Shown here: in pieces, positions 36,801 through 48,100 of the stretch
Position numbering within the stretch: position 1 is the first letter of the stretch
Layout of the letters: every line of letters begins with the position of its first letter
From: Channa striata
Lineage: Eukaryota > Chordata > Actinopteri > Anabantiformes > Channidae
Direction of reading: 5' to 3'
NCBI GenBank assembly: GCA_033026295.1
Contig: CM065181.1
Coordinates: forward strand, 10,883,001 to 10,947,000
Length of the DNA: 64,000 bases
Made by a program: the position numbers and the translations under genes
Notes under the pieces: generated by a model
Databases searched by the model: none
Told to the model about the DNA's origin: nothing
Seen by the model: only the letters and a program-made list of their open reading frames with translations

Positions 36801-39691
36801 ATTGAGTATAATATTAACTTTAGAAAGTCCTAAATTGGCTTTTTGAATACTAGAGGTATGCTGTTGAAGTATGAATAGTTTCTGAATGTTTGTGTGTGTT
36901 TACTGTAGTCTGGCAGCGTACTGTACATCCCAGAAAGCCTGAGGATGACGGCAGAGGCGAGCGAGCATATATGAAATTAATACAGACTGACACTGCGCGT
37001 ACACGCACACACACACACTCTCGCTACATTTGTCACCTCAGTTCTTCACATGTGTTTCACTAGCTCTTCATTTCCCTCCAATTCCTGTTTTGTGTTTTCA
37101 GCATATTACTATCATCTGCCGTGCTTCTCCTCTCTCCTGCGTGTCACCCATGTTGCTTATTCGTTGCTTTTTGTCTTCTGTTCCCACACTTTTGTTCATA
37201 ACAGCCCACCACCTTCTTCTCTTTTTTCCTAAATCTTTATCACTATAACACATGCTCTTCATAGCAGCCTCTCACAGTGCTCGAGGTAAAGCCCGGGAAA
37301 AGCAGCAGCACAATCATATCATCCCTGATTCTCGGTACAGTGTGTGTAGAAACTCAGTGAATTGATGTGTGTAACTCAGAGAAATCACATTGTTAGAACT
37401 GTACAGGCTATTTATTTTTTTGGTACATGCTCAGGCCTGCATGCTTTGAAAAGATTAAGCTTGGCACAGTAGATGAGCAACTCTAAACCATCCTTATGAC
37501 AATCTGTTGGCTCTAAACATTGACTGGTGGTTGAGAGTTTGCTTGAAATGTAACCGGGCCTGATGGATTGAGCAGCACCAGTGGAAGTATTGTTTTCACA
37601 TCTAGTTATACTGTACTTTTAAATGATTAAGTTTGAAGACTCCCCGAAGGCAAAATTGGGATTCAAAAATTCACATAAGCCACTTTCATTAGAAATGTTT
37701 TAAAAATAGTTGGGTTTTTTTCTGTATAGTGTATATAAAAGGGGCTTTAGTTAAATGCAGCAAAGGGCTGAGCTAGTTTCTTTATTCGAGGAATCAGTTT
37801 CACATACAGTAAGATCGAGTGAACTGGTCCAACACACATGGTCAGCAGTCGGGCAGTTGGATAAACACACGCTCTTGACAAACAGCCTCTCATTGTGCCA
37901 GTCCTATAATATAAAATAATTGCAGGCCACTTCGAGCTGCGTGTTGTTTTAGGAATTCAAGTTTGGACTTTTGGACTAAATCTAGTTTTATCTTTCCACA
38001 CAGAAAAAGCCTCTCTCAGCCATCATTAAAGAAGTGTGTGAGGGGTAAGTTTGCATTCATTTTGTGTGTGTGTGTGTGTACAGATGAATGCTGATGCTGT
38101 GGCAACTAATTTTCCAGGAGCTTCCTGCAAAAGCCCCCCCTCCTTCCTAATCTCCATACTTGAATACAATTAGCTGCATTTTACATAAGATGTTTCTATT
38201 TTTAAAAACTGGAGTGTCGTTTTTTTCCTCTCCATCCAATGGCTTTTAGGTGGTCCTTGGGGAACCATGAAAACTTTGCTCTGCAGATTGCTGATGCAAC
38301 GAATTTCTACATTACAGAAAAGGTTCGGTTATCTGTTCTTAACTCCACGCAGCAGTATCCAAGTTACAATTGTGCTTTTAGTGCCCCCTGAGTTCTGTTT
38401 TTATCTTGGTGTCTGTTCACAGAATCGCAATGACATCAAGAACGGCTCGATTCTACGCCTGACCACCTCTCCTGTAAGTTTGTCTTTTCGATTACATACA
38501 AAAATACATTATCTGATACATGTTTCACATCTTATAATGTCTGGTTGTTTGTGTGTCTTTTTGCTTTTTCTTTATCGTCTACTCTTCCCCCTCCAGTACC
38601 AAACAGCAGTCCAGCTTCATGAACGGATCCAGTCGTCCAGCATGGATGCCAAGCTGGAAGCTCTGAAGGACCTGGCCAATGCATCCCGGGACATCACCTT
38701 CGCCCAGGAGTTCATCAACCTGGACGGCATCTCCTTGCTTACTCAGATGGTGGAGAGTGGGACTGAGTAAGTCGGTTGTCTGTCCGTTGCTTCTGCTGAT
38801 TTGTACTGGCTCACTTTCTGTGGCTTTCTTGCTCGTCTTTGTGTCATGAATGTGATAGGAAACAGAAATAGATTGAATGAGTATAGATTTCCAGTGTCAT
38901 CCCGAGTGTGTGATTTATGGCTCAGTGAAATGATTCACTTACAATGCTCTTTATTTTTATTTTAATGACAAAATGAATAAATGCTGTTATTTTTAAATAT
39001 TTAATTAGCAGCTGCATCATTGTATGGGGCTATTTTTTTTTCACGCAGCAACGTTTGTTGACTTAAGTGATTTGGGTTTTTATGAAATCAGACTCGTTCA
39101 TTTTAAATATTCTGCTGACACATGCCTGAGATCACTGACTATCCAAGAGGTCTTTGGAGTTGCGCTGTGCATTCTGACTGCTGAAATTCAAAGCAGCTGA
39201 CTCCCTAAAATATGTCATAAATCTGGATTTATGCTTTTTTGCATCAAGTGTCACAACAGGCCCGGTGTAATTTATATGCCTTTGGTGTTGATACATAATT
39301 CAGAATACTCTTCACACTAGATAGATTAACAGGTAATTTGTTTGAGCATTTTTGAACAGCTCTGAGTCAGTTATGTTGGACTATATTTGCTATGCTGTAA
39401 TCCCCTGACATACCCTAAAGGTGTCATTCAGATGTGATTCTGCTGAAAAAAGAAGAGATAGCTTTTATTATGTGCCGACTACATACCCAGGGGCTCGTTT
39501 TTATCTTTGTTGACCATGATAGTGATGTTACACACAACTGAGAGGAGACTGTGCTCTGCCTTCTGAGCGTTCAGCACATCCAAAAAAAATCACAGTTTGT
39601 GTTCATGTTGGGGGTGAAGGGCCCTGGAGACTCTGGAGGTTAAAGTGAGAACATTTTTCGCTGAGGTGGAATTTCTCAGCCGTGATGCCAG

Positions 39692-39737
<46 letters not shown>

Positions 39738-42700
39738 TACTGTGTTTGCAAGGTGTTGGCCAGCCGGAGTGAAAACCCGGAGGAGTTACAATAGGACAAA
39801 CACACACACATTATCTCCAAAGTTGCAGCGAGGGCAGCAGCAGCCAGCTGTGTGGGACACTCTCATTATCTGCCTGATGCAGTTCTTGTTTTTCAGATCT
39901 TTCAACCATTGGGAGAAATGATGACTCGAATACTTTCATAAATAGTTTGCTCCATAGATAATCCCGCAATAAACACACACTCACACAAGGTCAAATGGGC
40001 TCTTCCCGTCAAGTGCAAATGCAAACACACACTAGAAAACGCGTAATATGTTTTCTGTGGCTCCTAGCAGAGAACTCTACTAGGTTCTTTTGTTTTCATT
40101 GTGCTGAATTTCTAAATTGAACGATCTCTTCATTCATTTGTATGTACACAGAGAGTTGAAGTCTGGTCAGATATTTATTGTCTCCGCAGCAGAAACCACT
40201 TAATGATCTGCTAATTCTGCGGCGCCTGTAGCATTAAACTAACTTTACTATTTTTTTATAGAAAATCGCTGAAGCCTGCTGTCCTGCTCCTTTTGCATAT
40301 AATGTTCAAATTAGCAAATATTTGACCCTGTTTGATCCTACTGCAGCGGGCCATCACAGCAGCGCTGATGTTGACTCCACTCTGCTCCTGGCTCTTTCAT
40401 TAAGTATGTTTTATGTAAATTACCATCAGATCAGTTATTCAGGACTGAGGAGTTTAACACACACACGCAGGCCACTTTTAGAGAGAGAGCAAGTGGTTCA
40501 GCTGTATTTCCATCTCGACAGTGGGGGCTTATGAAACAGACACGCAGAGAGGTATCGCTATCTGACACACACACAAACACACACACTCATTAGCGGGCCT
40601 GCCAACTAAGTTGGTGAACTGTAATTATTCAAAAGGCTCAGTTCCAGAGTCTCTCAGGGAAAGCGGTGGTGTGATCTAATGCTACTGCCGGAGATGTGGT
40701 GGATGTCAGTAGGCCTGGTGCTGTTTTCCTACACAAGCCGGACACGATAAAGGCAGATGTCTCCCTCTACTGACTTAAACATGGAACAAATCTTTCCTTT
40801 GCACCTAAACTGCAGCTGTTCAAAATGTGCAGTGCAACTTCAGTCCGCTTCATAAGAGATGCTCTTTCAGAAACCAGTGGTCCAGTTGTCCATTTTCAGT
40901 TGTTACTTTATTTAAAAAACAACAATGGATTTTTTTTTTTACTTAACTTAACTTTTCACTTAACCATCAGTGATGAACTTTGTTGCCCAGTGTTGAGTCT
41001 TCCTATTTGAACTACTTTTTCTGAAGAAGTAATCCAGGGACAATTATTGAGAAAATAATAGTAGTATGTGGAGGATGTTGAGTGTGACGTCACTGTACTT
41101 GATAAGAAACAGAATAGAGGATTTTGTTTTAGTATTTTAAAATCTTTTAATTGATATTTGGAGTGTATAAACTTGATCACTGTGCATGTTGCCTTTACCT
41201 GAGTCTGCTGTGTGAAAGTGACGTTTGTGTCAAACTGCCTGGTCGATAATTCCAGCTTGGCATGTTTTCACCAGCTGACCAGGCTTACTAACTCAGGGTA
41301 AGAATGTTAACGTTGAATGAAAAAGTACTTGTAAATTTGAAATATCTTATATATGAATTTATCTATTAACAAATACCTGGGAATAGATCAGACTGGCCCA
41401 GGAGTTTACGCCACTTTAGTCCTACTTGATGATGTGTGCTTCTCCCTGATGTGTGCTGGTCAAGACATAAAGGTTTGGTTGTTTGTTTTCCACCTGTGAC
41501 GCCAAAGTTTCTCAAATCTTTGCAGGCGCTATCAGAAACTACAGAAGATAATGAAGCCCTGGTAAGCCCCCCCCTCCCCTTCCCCCCCCAGCGGGGTAAC
41601 GTCATTGGCTCTGTGCTCCTCCTAACTTTCTGACCGAGTCTGCATGATTAAGACTTTGGTCCCAGTGCCTTATGGGAAATGATATGTGGTTAACTCATCA
41701 ACTGACAGCCTTCCTTTTTAAAGGAAACGTCACACTCTTTTGCATGTGGTTTTGGGCAATAAATAAAACGATGTCAATTCTTCTGCACAGATTGAAAGAA
41801 GACCAAGATTTATTTTTTTGTAACAACTTAAACTAAAATAAGAAATATATTAAAACAATCAATAGCTTTATTTTACAGGTAAACTTGTGCACACTTGTGT
41901 CTGTGCCCATAGTGCAACTGAAACAGACGCTAATAAATCTTGGTGTTCTTTACAAACACGGTACTGCTCAGGTTGAGGACATATTGTCTGGCTCCCTGTG
42001 AGTCACTTCATTAGCTATAAAACTCACTTTCTCTTCAGCATTATTAGCTGATAACCTCTGCCACACTCTGAATGTCATCTGTCCATCCATCATCAAGCTT
42101 TCTTTACCTCCTATTTGCCAGTTAAAAACTCTGTCCACTAATGTCAGTATCGAACTAGTCTCTGTAGTATCAAGTAGATGTGTGATCTGAATGCCCAGTT
42201 CTATCTGCAGAAGAGTCTGTGTACTTTAGCTGCGGGTCACTGTGTCCATTTGACTATTTACTAATGAGTTACCATGCAGCGATATTGACCCATGGTTCTC
42301 TTTTGATCCACCATCCATGTAGGAAAACTTGTATTCTGAAAGCATATAATGTGCTGCAGCCAAAGTTTGTTGAGGTTTAGGTTTTTGTTTGCTCAGTTTG
42401 AAACTCCACTCAATCGTTTGTTTTGGGTTTTTTTAGCTTCCTCGCAATTTTTGTAAAGTGGTAAAAGCTATGGATAACGTTGATGAACGTTTCTCATTAA
42501 TAGCTGAGTTTTTGCATTTTTTATTTTTACTTTTTTTTTATTGAACCTCAGATTCCTACATATCCCAGTAAACAGTGACTTGCAGAACACATTTGCAGTC
42601 CCAGGTTTAAACAGCAGAGGTCATAATACAAAACAATATTTACACATTTTGTGCAGTTTTAAACACCCTTTAATATCTTTCAATGTGTTTTCTTTTCCTG

Positions 42701-45065
42701 ATTAAAAACATTCGTTATAATTACTTAATCACAAATTCTAAACCTTATAATTCTAGCTATAACACATCCTTCACCATAACATAAAATCTTCCTGGGGGTT
42801 CTAATGTTGTGGAGAGGGATCAGCAGTGGGAAAATGTAAACCTCTAGGACTGATCAGAGTCTTCATGTTGACCCTTGTCCAAAACAACCTTAAAACCACC
42901 GGGTGTATTTAATGTTGTGGCTGATGGGTGTATGTCTTGGGTGTAACAGCCGTTTAATGTGTTCCCTGCTTTGGCCTCCTGTGACTCTTGCAGAGTGATT
43001 TATTCCTCCTGATATTTGTGTAACTGCATGACTTCACTCAATAATGCAGCTTTCTGGTCCTGACTGAATGCGCTGCCCTGCTCCTGCTGGTTTTCTGATG
43101 GCCCCTGCTGTTTCTTGAAGGCCAGTGTGTCTGCGCTGCATTGCAAACTTCTTTCCCATTTCTTCCTCTGTTTTTCCTGTCTTCAGCAAATGTGGTTGCA
43201 GCATTGATTAGGTTCTTCTGTCCCTTGTCCTCCTTTCCACCACCTCTCTCTCTGTCTCTGCTGAATGCCCGACCCTCATTACGTTCCAAGCCATCGGGGC
43301 TTTGCGTCTATACCCTTTTCCAAGCCATCTGCGAGAGAGAAGTTTCCTATGGTTGTGTGTATCTGTGTGTGTGTGCTGTCTTGTAGTTTTGGCGACCTGT
43401 TGTCCTTCACTCTGACTGCCTTTGTGGAGCTGATGGACCATGGCATTGTCTCCTGGGATACTTTCTCTGTGGCCTTCATCAAGAAGGTCAGCCAAGAAAA
43501 CGACACGTTAAAATGGGCTAGAGGACACAACTACATCTTTCATTCTTTTTAAACACTCATATTATGGTTTTGGTGTGAGCTTGGTATTTATGGTCATGTT
43601 ATGCTGTAAATCTATTGTTAGAGATCAAAGTGTCCATAAGACAATAGAGAAATCTATGGTGTTTATTACCCTCACCTCTTCAGCTTTTACGTTTTTTTAA
43701 TACGTCATATAGCAAAAATTAATCACAAGTTACATTTAAGCATCTTGTTATCTCTAAAGTACATATAACAGGTTATTTAGTGTTGCCTCCTGCTCTGTCT
43801 TTTCTGCAGATTGCCAGTTATGTGAATAAATCAGCCATGGACACAGCTGTGTTGCAGCGGTCCCTGGCCATCCTGGAGTCCATGGTGCTCAACAGTCAGG
43901 ATCTGTACCACAAGGTGGCACAAGAGATCACCATTGGACAACTCATTCCACATCTCCAGGGGTAAAGGAATCACTCACTAGATTTTATGTGTGAACGTAC
44001 ATTTTTGAAACAAGTGCCTCAGACGTTCTGATACATGTATCTAAGTCTATGATAATACAGTCCTCATTGCAATATTTATTGTTTATGTTTGGGCTATTTT
44101 CTGATTCTAGGTCTGATCAAGACATTCAGACCTACACTATTGCTGTTATCAATGCTCTCTTCCTCAAAGCTCCTGAGGAGAAGAGACAGGTGAGGCTGCA
44201 CAGCACTTACACACTCTGCTGAATATGCTCACACATATTTCATAAAGCGGTGAGCTTAGCATGGAAAAATGCTACTGAAGCAGTTTTCTTACTGCAGTGG
44301 CTCACCCGATGTGTCTGTCTATCTGTGTATATAACATACCTTCAGTGTGTTGCTACATAAAATTTATATTATCATTAAATATTTTTCCATTCCTCTCTGC
44401 AGACATTATGTTTCTGTCCAACCATCTACTTTCTCCACTTCTCTCCCTCCCTCCCTCTCTCTCTGGCTCTTTTAACCTGTCACGTTTTGCCCTAAACTCA
44501 CGTGATCCTCTGTGTCAGCAGCACGGGGTCGAGCGATGCACTTTGACATGAATAATGAACGATGCTAACCCACAGCTTTTCTCCCATGCAGCTTGCAAAG
44601 TTGAAGACACACTTTGCAGGAAGCTTCACGGCACCACACCAGACAAGTTCAAGAGTTCAAAGAATGATGTCACAGTGCTTCTTTTACTAGGGCTAAATTA
44701 GCAAGTGCTAATGATGTGACAAGAGTCGGCTTCAGTCTGATTCACGTGGTTTGTTGGCAGCAGTTTTAGGGGATTGTTTACGCTGCTAAGTGATTGTGCT
44801 CAGGCACAGACATGTTCAGCAATGATAATTTTTAGCAGCTCCCCCTTTTATTTCTGTGGAGAGGCACTTTTTATAAAATCATATTACTGGTAGATTCTTT
44901 AAATACAAATGCTTCACAGTGACCCATTTTATAGCAGCCAAGTTTTAATGATCAGCTGATGACACTTAGACACATAGCAAGGAGGGACCAGGGATTGAAC
45001 CACTGCTCCGTGGATGACGGCTTCACCAACTGAGCTACATCCTCATCATCATGATGATAGCTCGT

Positions 45066-45108
<43 letters not shown>

Positions 45109-48100
45109 CTAAAGATATTATTAAGATCCCTCCGTCTCTGGCCAGGCTGCTGACTCTGTTGCCTTCTCCCCACCACCAACAGCACCACTGACAGAAATTG
45201 ATTTTTTTAAACCTCCTCTCAAACTCTTATTTTTATTTGTCACCTTCACTCACTCACCCTCTCTGTCTCTCTGTCTCTGACTTTGTTTCCTCACTGCACA
45301 CGATATGGTAGTTTGATGAGCACATTGTGGACATCCTAAATTGTCCCCTGACAGTAAGTGCACCCTTGATTAGCACACTTTGTAGTTTGCACTGTAGAAG
45401 ACATTAGTAAGTGCATTTAATATCCCTTTTCAAGATTAAGTTCTTTGCTGGGATGGCTTTCAGATTTTATTAGAGCCTGTCACTGCATACTTTGCAGAGT
45501 GCCATGGCAGTTTTTTTGGGGTTTGTTTTGTTTTTTGTCTTTTTGTCTTTTCCCACATTCATTTCTTATTTTACCATAAAGAACCACCCTCACCCAAAAA
45601 ATTAACTTTTTGTTAATATGTTGTTTCTCATTTTTTCCTTCTCACTCTCTCCTTGCTCATCCTGAATTCTGTCTCTCTGTTTCTTCCTCCTTCTCTTTCT
45701 TCCTCTATAGGAGATGGCCCATATTCTTGCCCAGAAACAGCTGCGCTCCATCATTCTCAGTGTAAGTCCAGCCACATCCTCCTCTTCATGCCTCCATTAT
45801 GTCTCTCTGTCTTTGTCTCTGTCTTTGTCTCTTTTTATATCTGTTCGGGTCTGTACCTCTACACCACGATATCAGAGAGGAGGAAGCTGACACCTGCTGC
45901 GTCGGTCTCACCTCTCTGGTTATTATCTACCATAGTCATTTTCTCACACCTGTTCCTTGTCTCTTTTTCATCCTGTCCCTTGTGTTAAATTTCATTTCTC
46001 CCTTTCCTGTTCCTCATCTGACTGCTGCTTTATAATCCTCATCATTCACTCAAATCCTCTTATACTCCTTTGTTATCTTGCCGTTTTCATCAAAAATCTG
46101 CGTCTCACCTGACCCCAAAACCTCTCCTCTCTCCTTCCTGTTTCTTTGCACATCTAACACCTCTCACACTTTACTTCTCCTTCCATCCCCTTCCACTCTC
46201 CTTTCTAATTCTCCTCTGATTGACCTTCATATGGTGCAGAACGTGATCCGGAGCACCACAGCCATCAACGATGAGATGGCCCACCAGCTGTATGTGCTGC
46301 AGGTGCTCACTTTCAACCTGCTCGAGGACCGCATGATGACCAAGATGGATCCCCAGGACCAGGTGGGGATTGTGACCGTGCAAAGCACAGTAAATAACAA
46401 ATGAAAGGATGGTGGATGGGAAGATGGAGGAAGAGGGAGATGCTGAGAGGGAAAACGGGACAACTCAATCTCAAAGTCAAAACATTGAAAACTAGGTTTT
46501 CTTTAGAGTAAGTCCTGAAGGAGTGTGGAAATTTATCTTCAGCTCTGTTCAGCCTGAGTTGGTTGGCTGTGATGTGTCTGTGTTTGTATCACAGTTAATT
46601 AGACAATCTGTTTGCCTCACAGCCTAAAGCAATCTGTACCTGTACCACAGAATATATTTAACATGTAGCATCAGAAGAACAACAGAACAGCTCTGATTAA
46701 ATGAGTTTTATCATTTTCTCCTTTTTCTGCATTTCAAATAGACAACAAGAAATACTTGTTAACACATAAGGATTACATAACACAGAACAGTAAATACTCA
46801 CATTTCATTTGCGTCAGAAGTGCTTTATCATAGTCATGTCTGGAATGAGTTTACAGAATCAAACCATCCGTTCGTCCATTTAATTTGTGTAACGCTAATC
46901 CAATTCAAAGTCGAGCGTAGCTGGAGCCTCAGGTGTCACTGCGCAACGAAACTAACGAAAAAACAAAATATATATGCAGCTTCATTTTTAGTGAAGGCCA
47001 GGTAAGTTTCTAATATCACTTGTTATGGTATATTTTGATGCATTTTGAGCAGGGAAATAAGATTGTCTAAAAAATAATCTATTGCAGCCTATATCGCATG
47101 AATAACCTCAGACCCTGAAATGTGTACAAAGTAAGCATTTCCAAGAAAACCTCTTTTTCAGGAATAAAAAAGAGAGGTACAAGTCAGGCAGGAATTCCTC
47201 ACCAGCGCAGCCAAGCATGCTACAGCTGCCAGTAGTAAATAATCATTAATCTTTTATTCAACAGCTTGTGGGTAGTTTGGACCTTATCCGGCCAAATTAA
47301 AAAAAAAACAGCTATTGTAGGTTTGGCCAAGTAATAAAAACAGTGGAGAGACATGGCTGCTGGCCAGTTTGCCATGGGCACTGCAAGACCCCAGACAGCA
47401 GAGATGAGACTGAAAGTATTCCTAAATTATAAAATGGTGGATTGAAGGAACTTTAATATTCTTCTCTGCGTGTGCAGGCTCAGAGGGACATCATCTTCGA
47501 GCTGCGGAGAATTGCCTTTGATGCAGATTGTGATCCCATCAACAGTGGCAGCATCGAGAAGCGCAAGTCCATGTACACCCGAGACTACAAGAAGCTTGGC
47601 TTTATTGTAAGTTTTACAATGTGTTTTCAAGGGCCTCATAACTCCGCTTGTTCTGTGATTCAAAGTATTAGTAATAATCACACACAGGACTTGAGACTGA
47701 CAAGAGAAAGAAAAACTGAGGACTGCTGTCAATTAGAAATGATTGTCCTTCACTTCAGAACCCACAGATCAAAGCGCGTGTGTGTGTGTCTACTGTATTA
47801 GGTATGCCAGGAGATATGGACTGTTGAAGTGTGTTTTCTCACTGCGTTGACCCTGGGATTCTCTTATTCTTCTTATTAAACTTTCTTCCTCAGGCTTTTT
47901 ATTCTTTTATTTCTCACATTCTTCTTGAGATGTTTTTGTTTACTACTGTCCCTTTCACTCTCTGATCTTCTTTAAGCATGCATGTTTTTGCACCGCAAGT
48001 GTGACTGTGTGTGTGTGTGTGTGTGTGCGTGTGTGTGTGCGTGTGTGTGTGTGGCTCTTGTGTGCAGCGGTCTAACTATAGCATAAGAACTTGGCGGCTT

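Larger units (their letters stand above)
33941..38003 (+). other. elmo1: elmo1 intron after coding exon 1
   Basis: 4.1 kb noncoding. It contains an X-box (35080-35093), a long pyrimidine-rich stretch (about 35291-35575) and GT-rich tracts near 35660-35700 and 35807-35824. No other exon was recognised. Confidence 0.7.
44190..45311 (+). other. elmo1: elmo1 intron before the cassette exon
   Basis: 1.1 kb noncoding. It carries a tRNA-derived SINE fragment (44950-45042, minus strand) and a 35-base GT tract (45071-45105). It ends with a pyrimidine tract at about 45255-45292, a TGC motif and a purine-rich TATGGTAG. Confidence 0.7.

Noticed and set aside
38267..38322. ATG-started frame running from 38267 into coding exons 4 and 5
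   Set aside because: In coding exon 3 it is out of frame with the conserved ELMO1 reading; it only becomes in frame from exon 4 onward.
44985..45042. Functional tRNA gene on the minus strand
   Set aside because: Box A and box B are present but stems are not convincing, and the flanking phrase is that of a SINE-type repeat.
45762..46239. Open frames over the intron before coding exon 11
   Set aside because: Composition is pyrimidine-driven, and the true exon starts after the acceptor ending at 46239.
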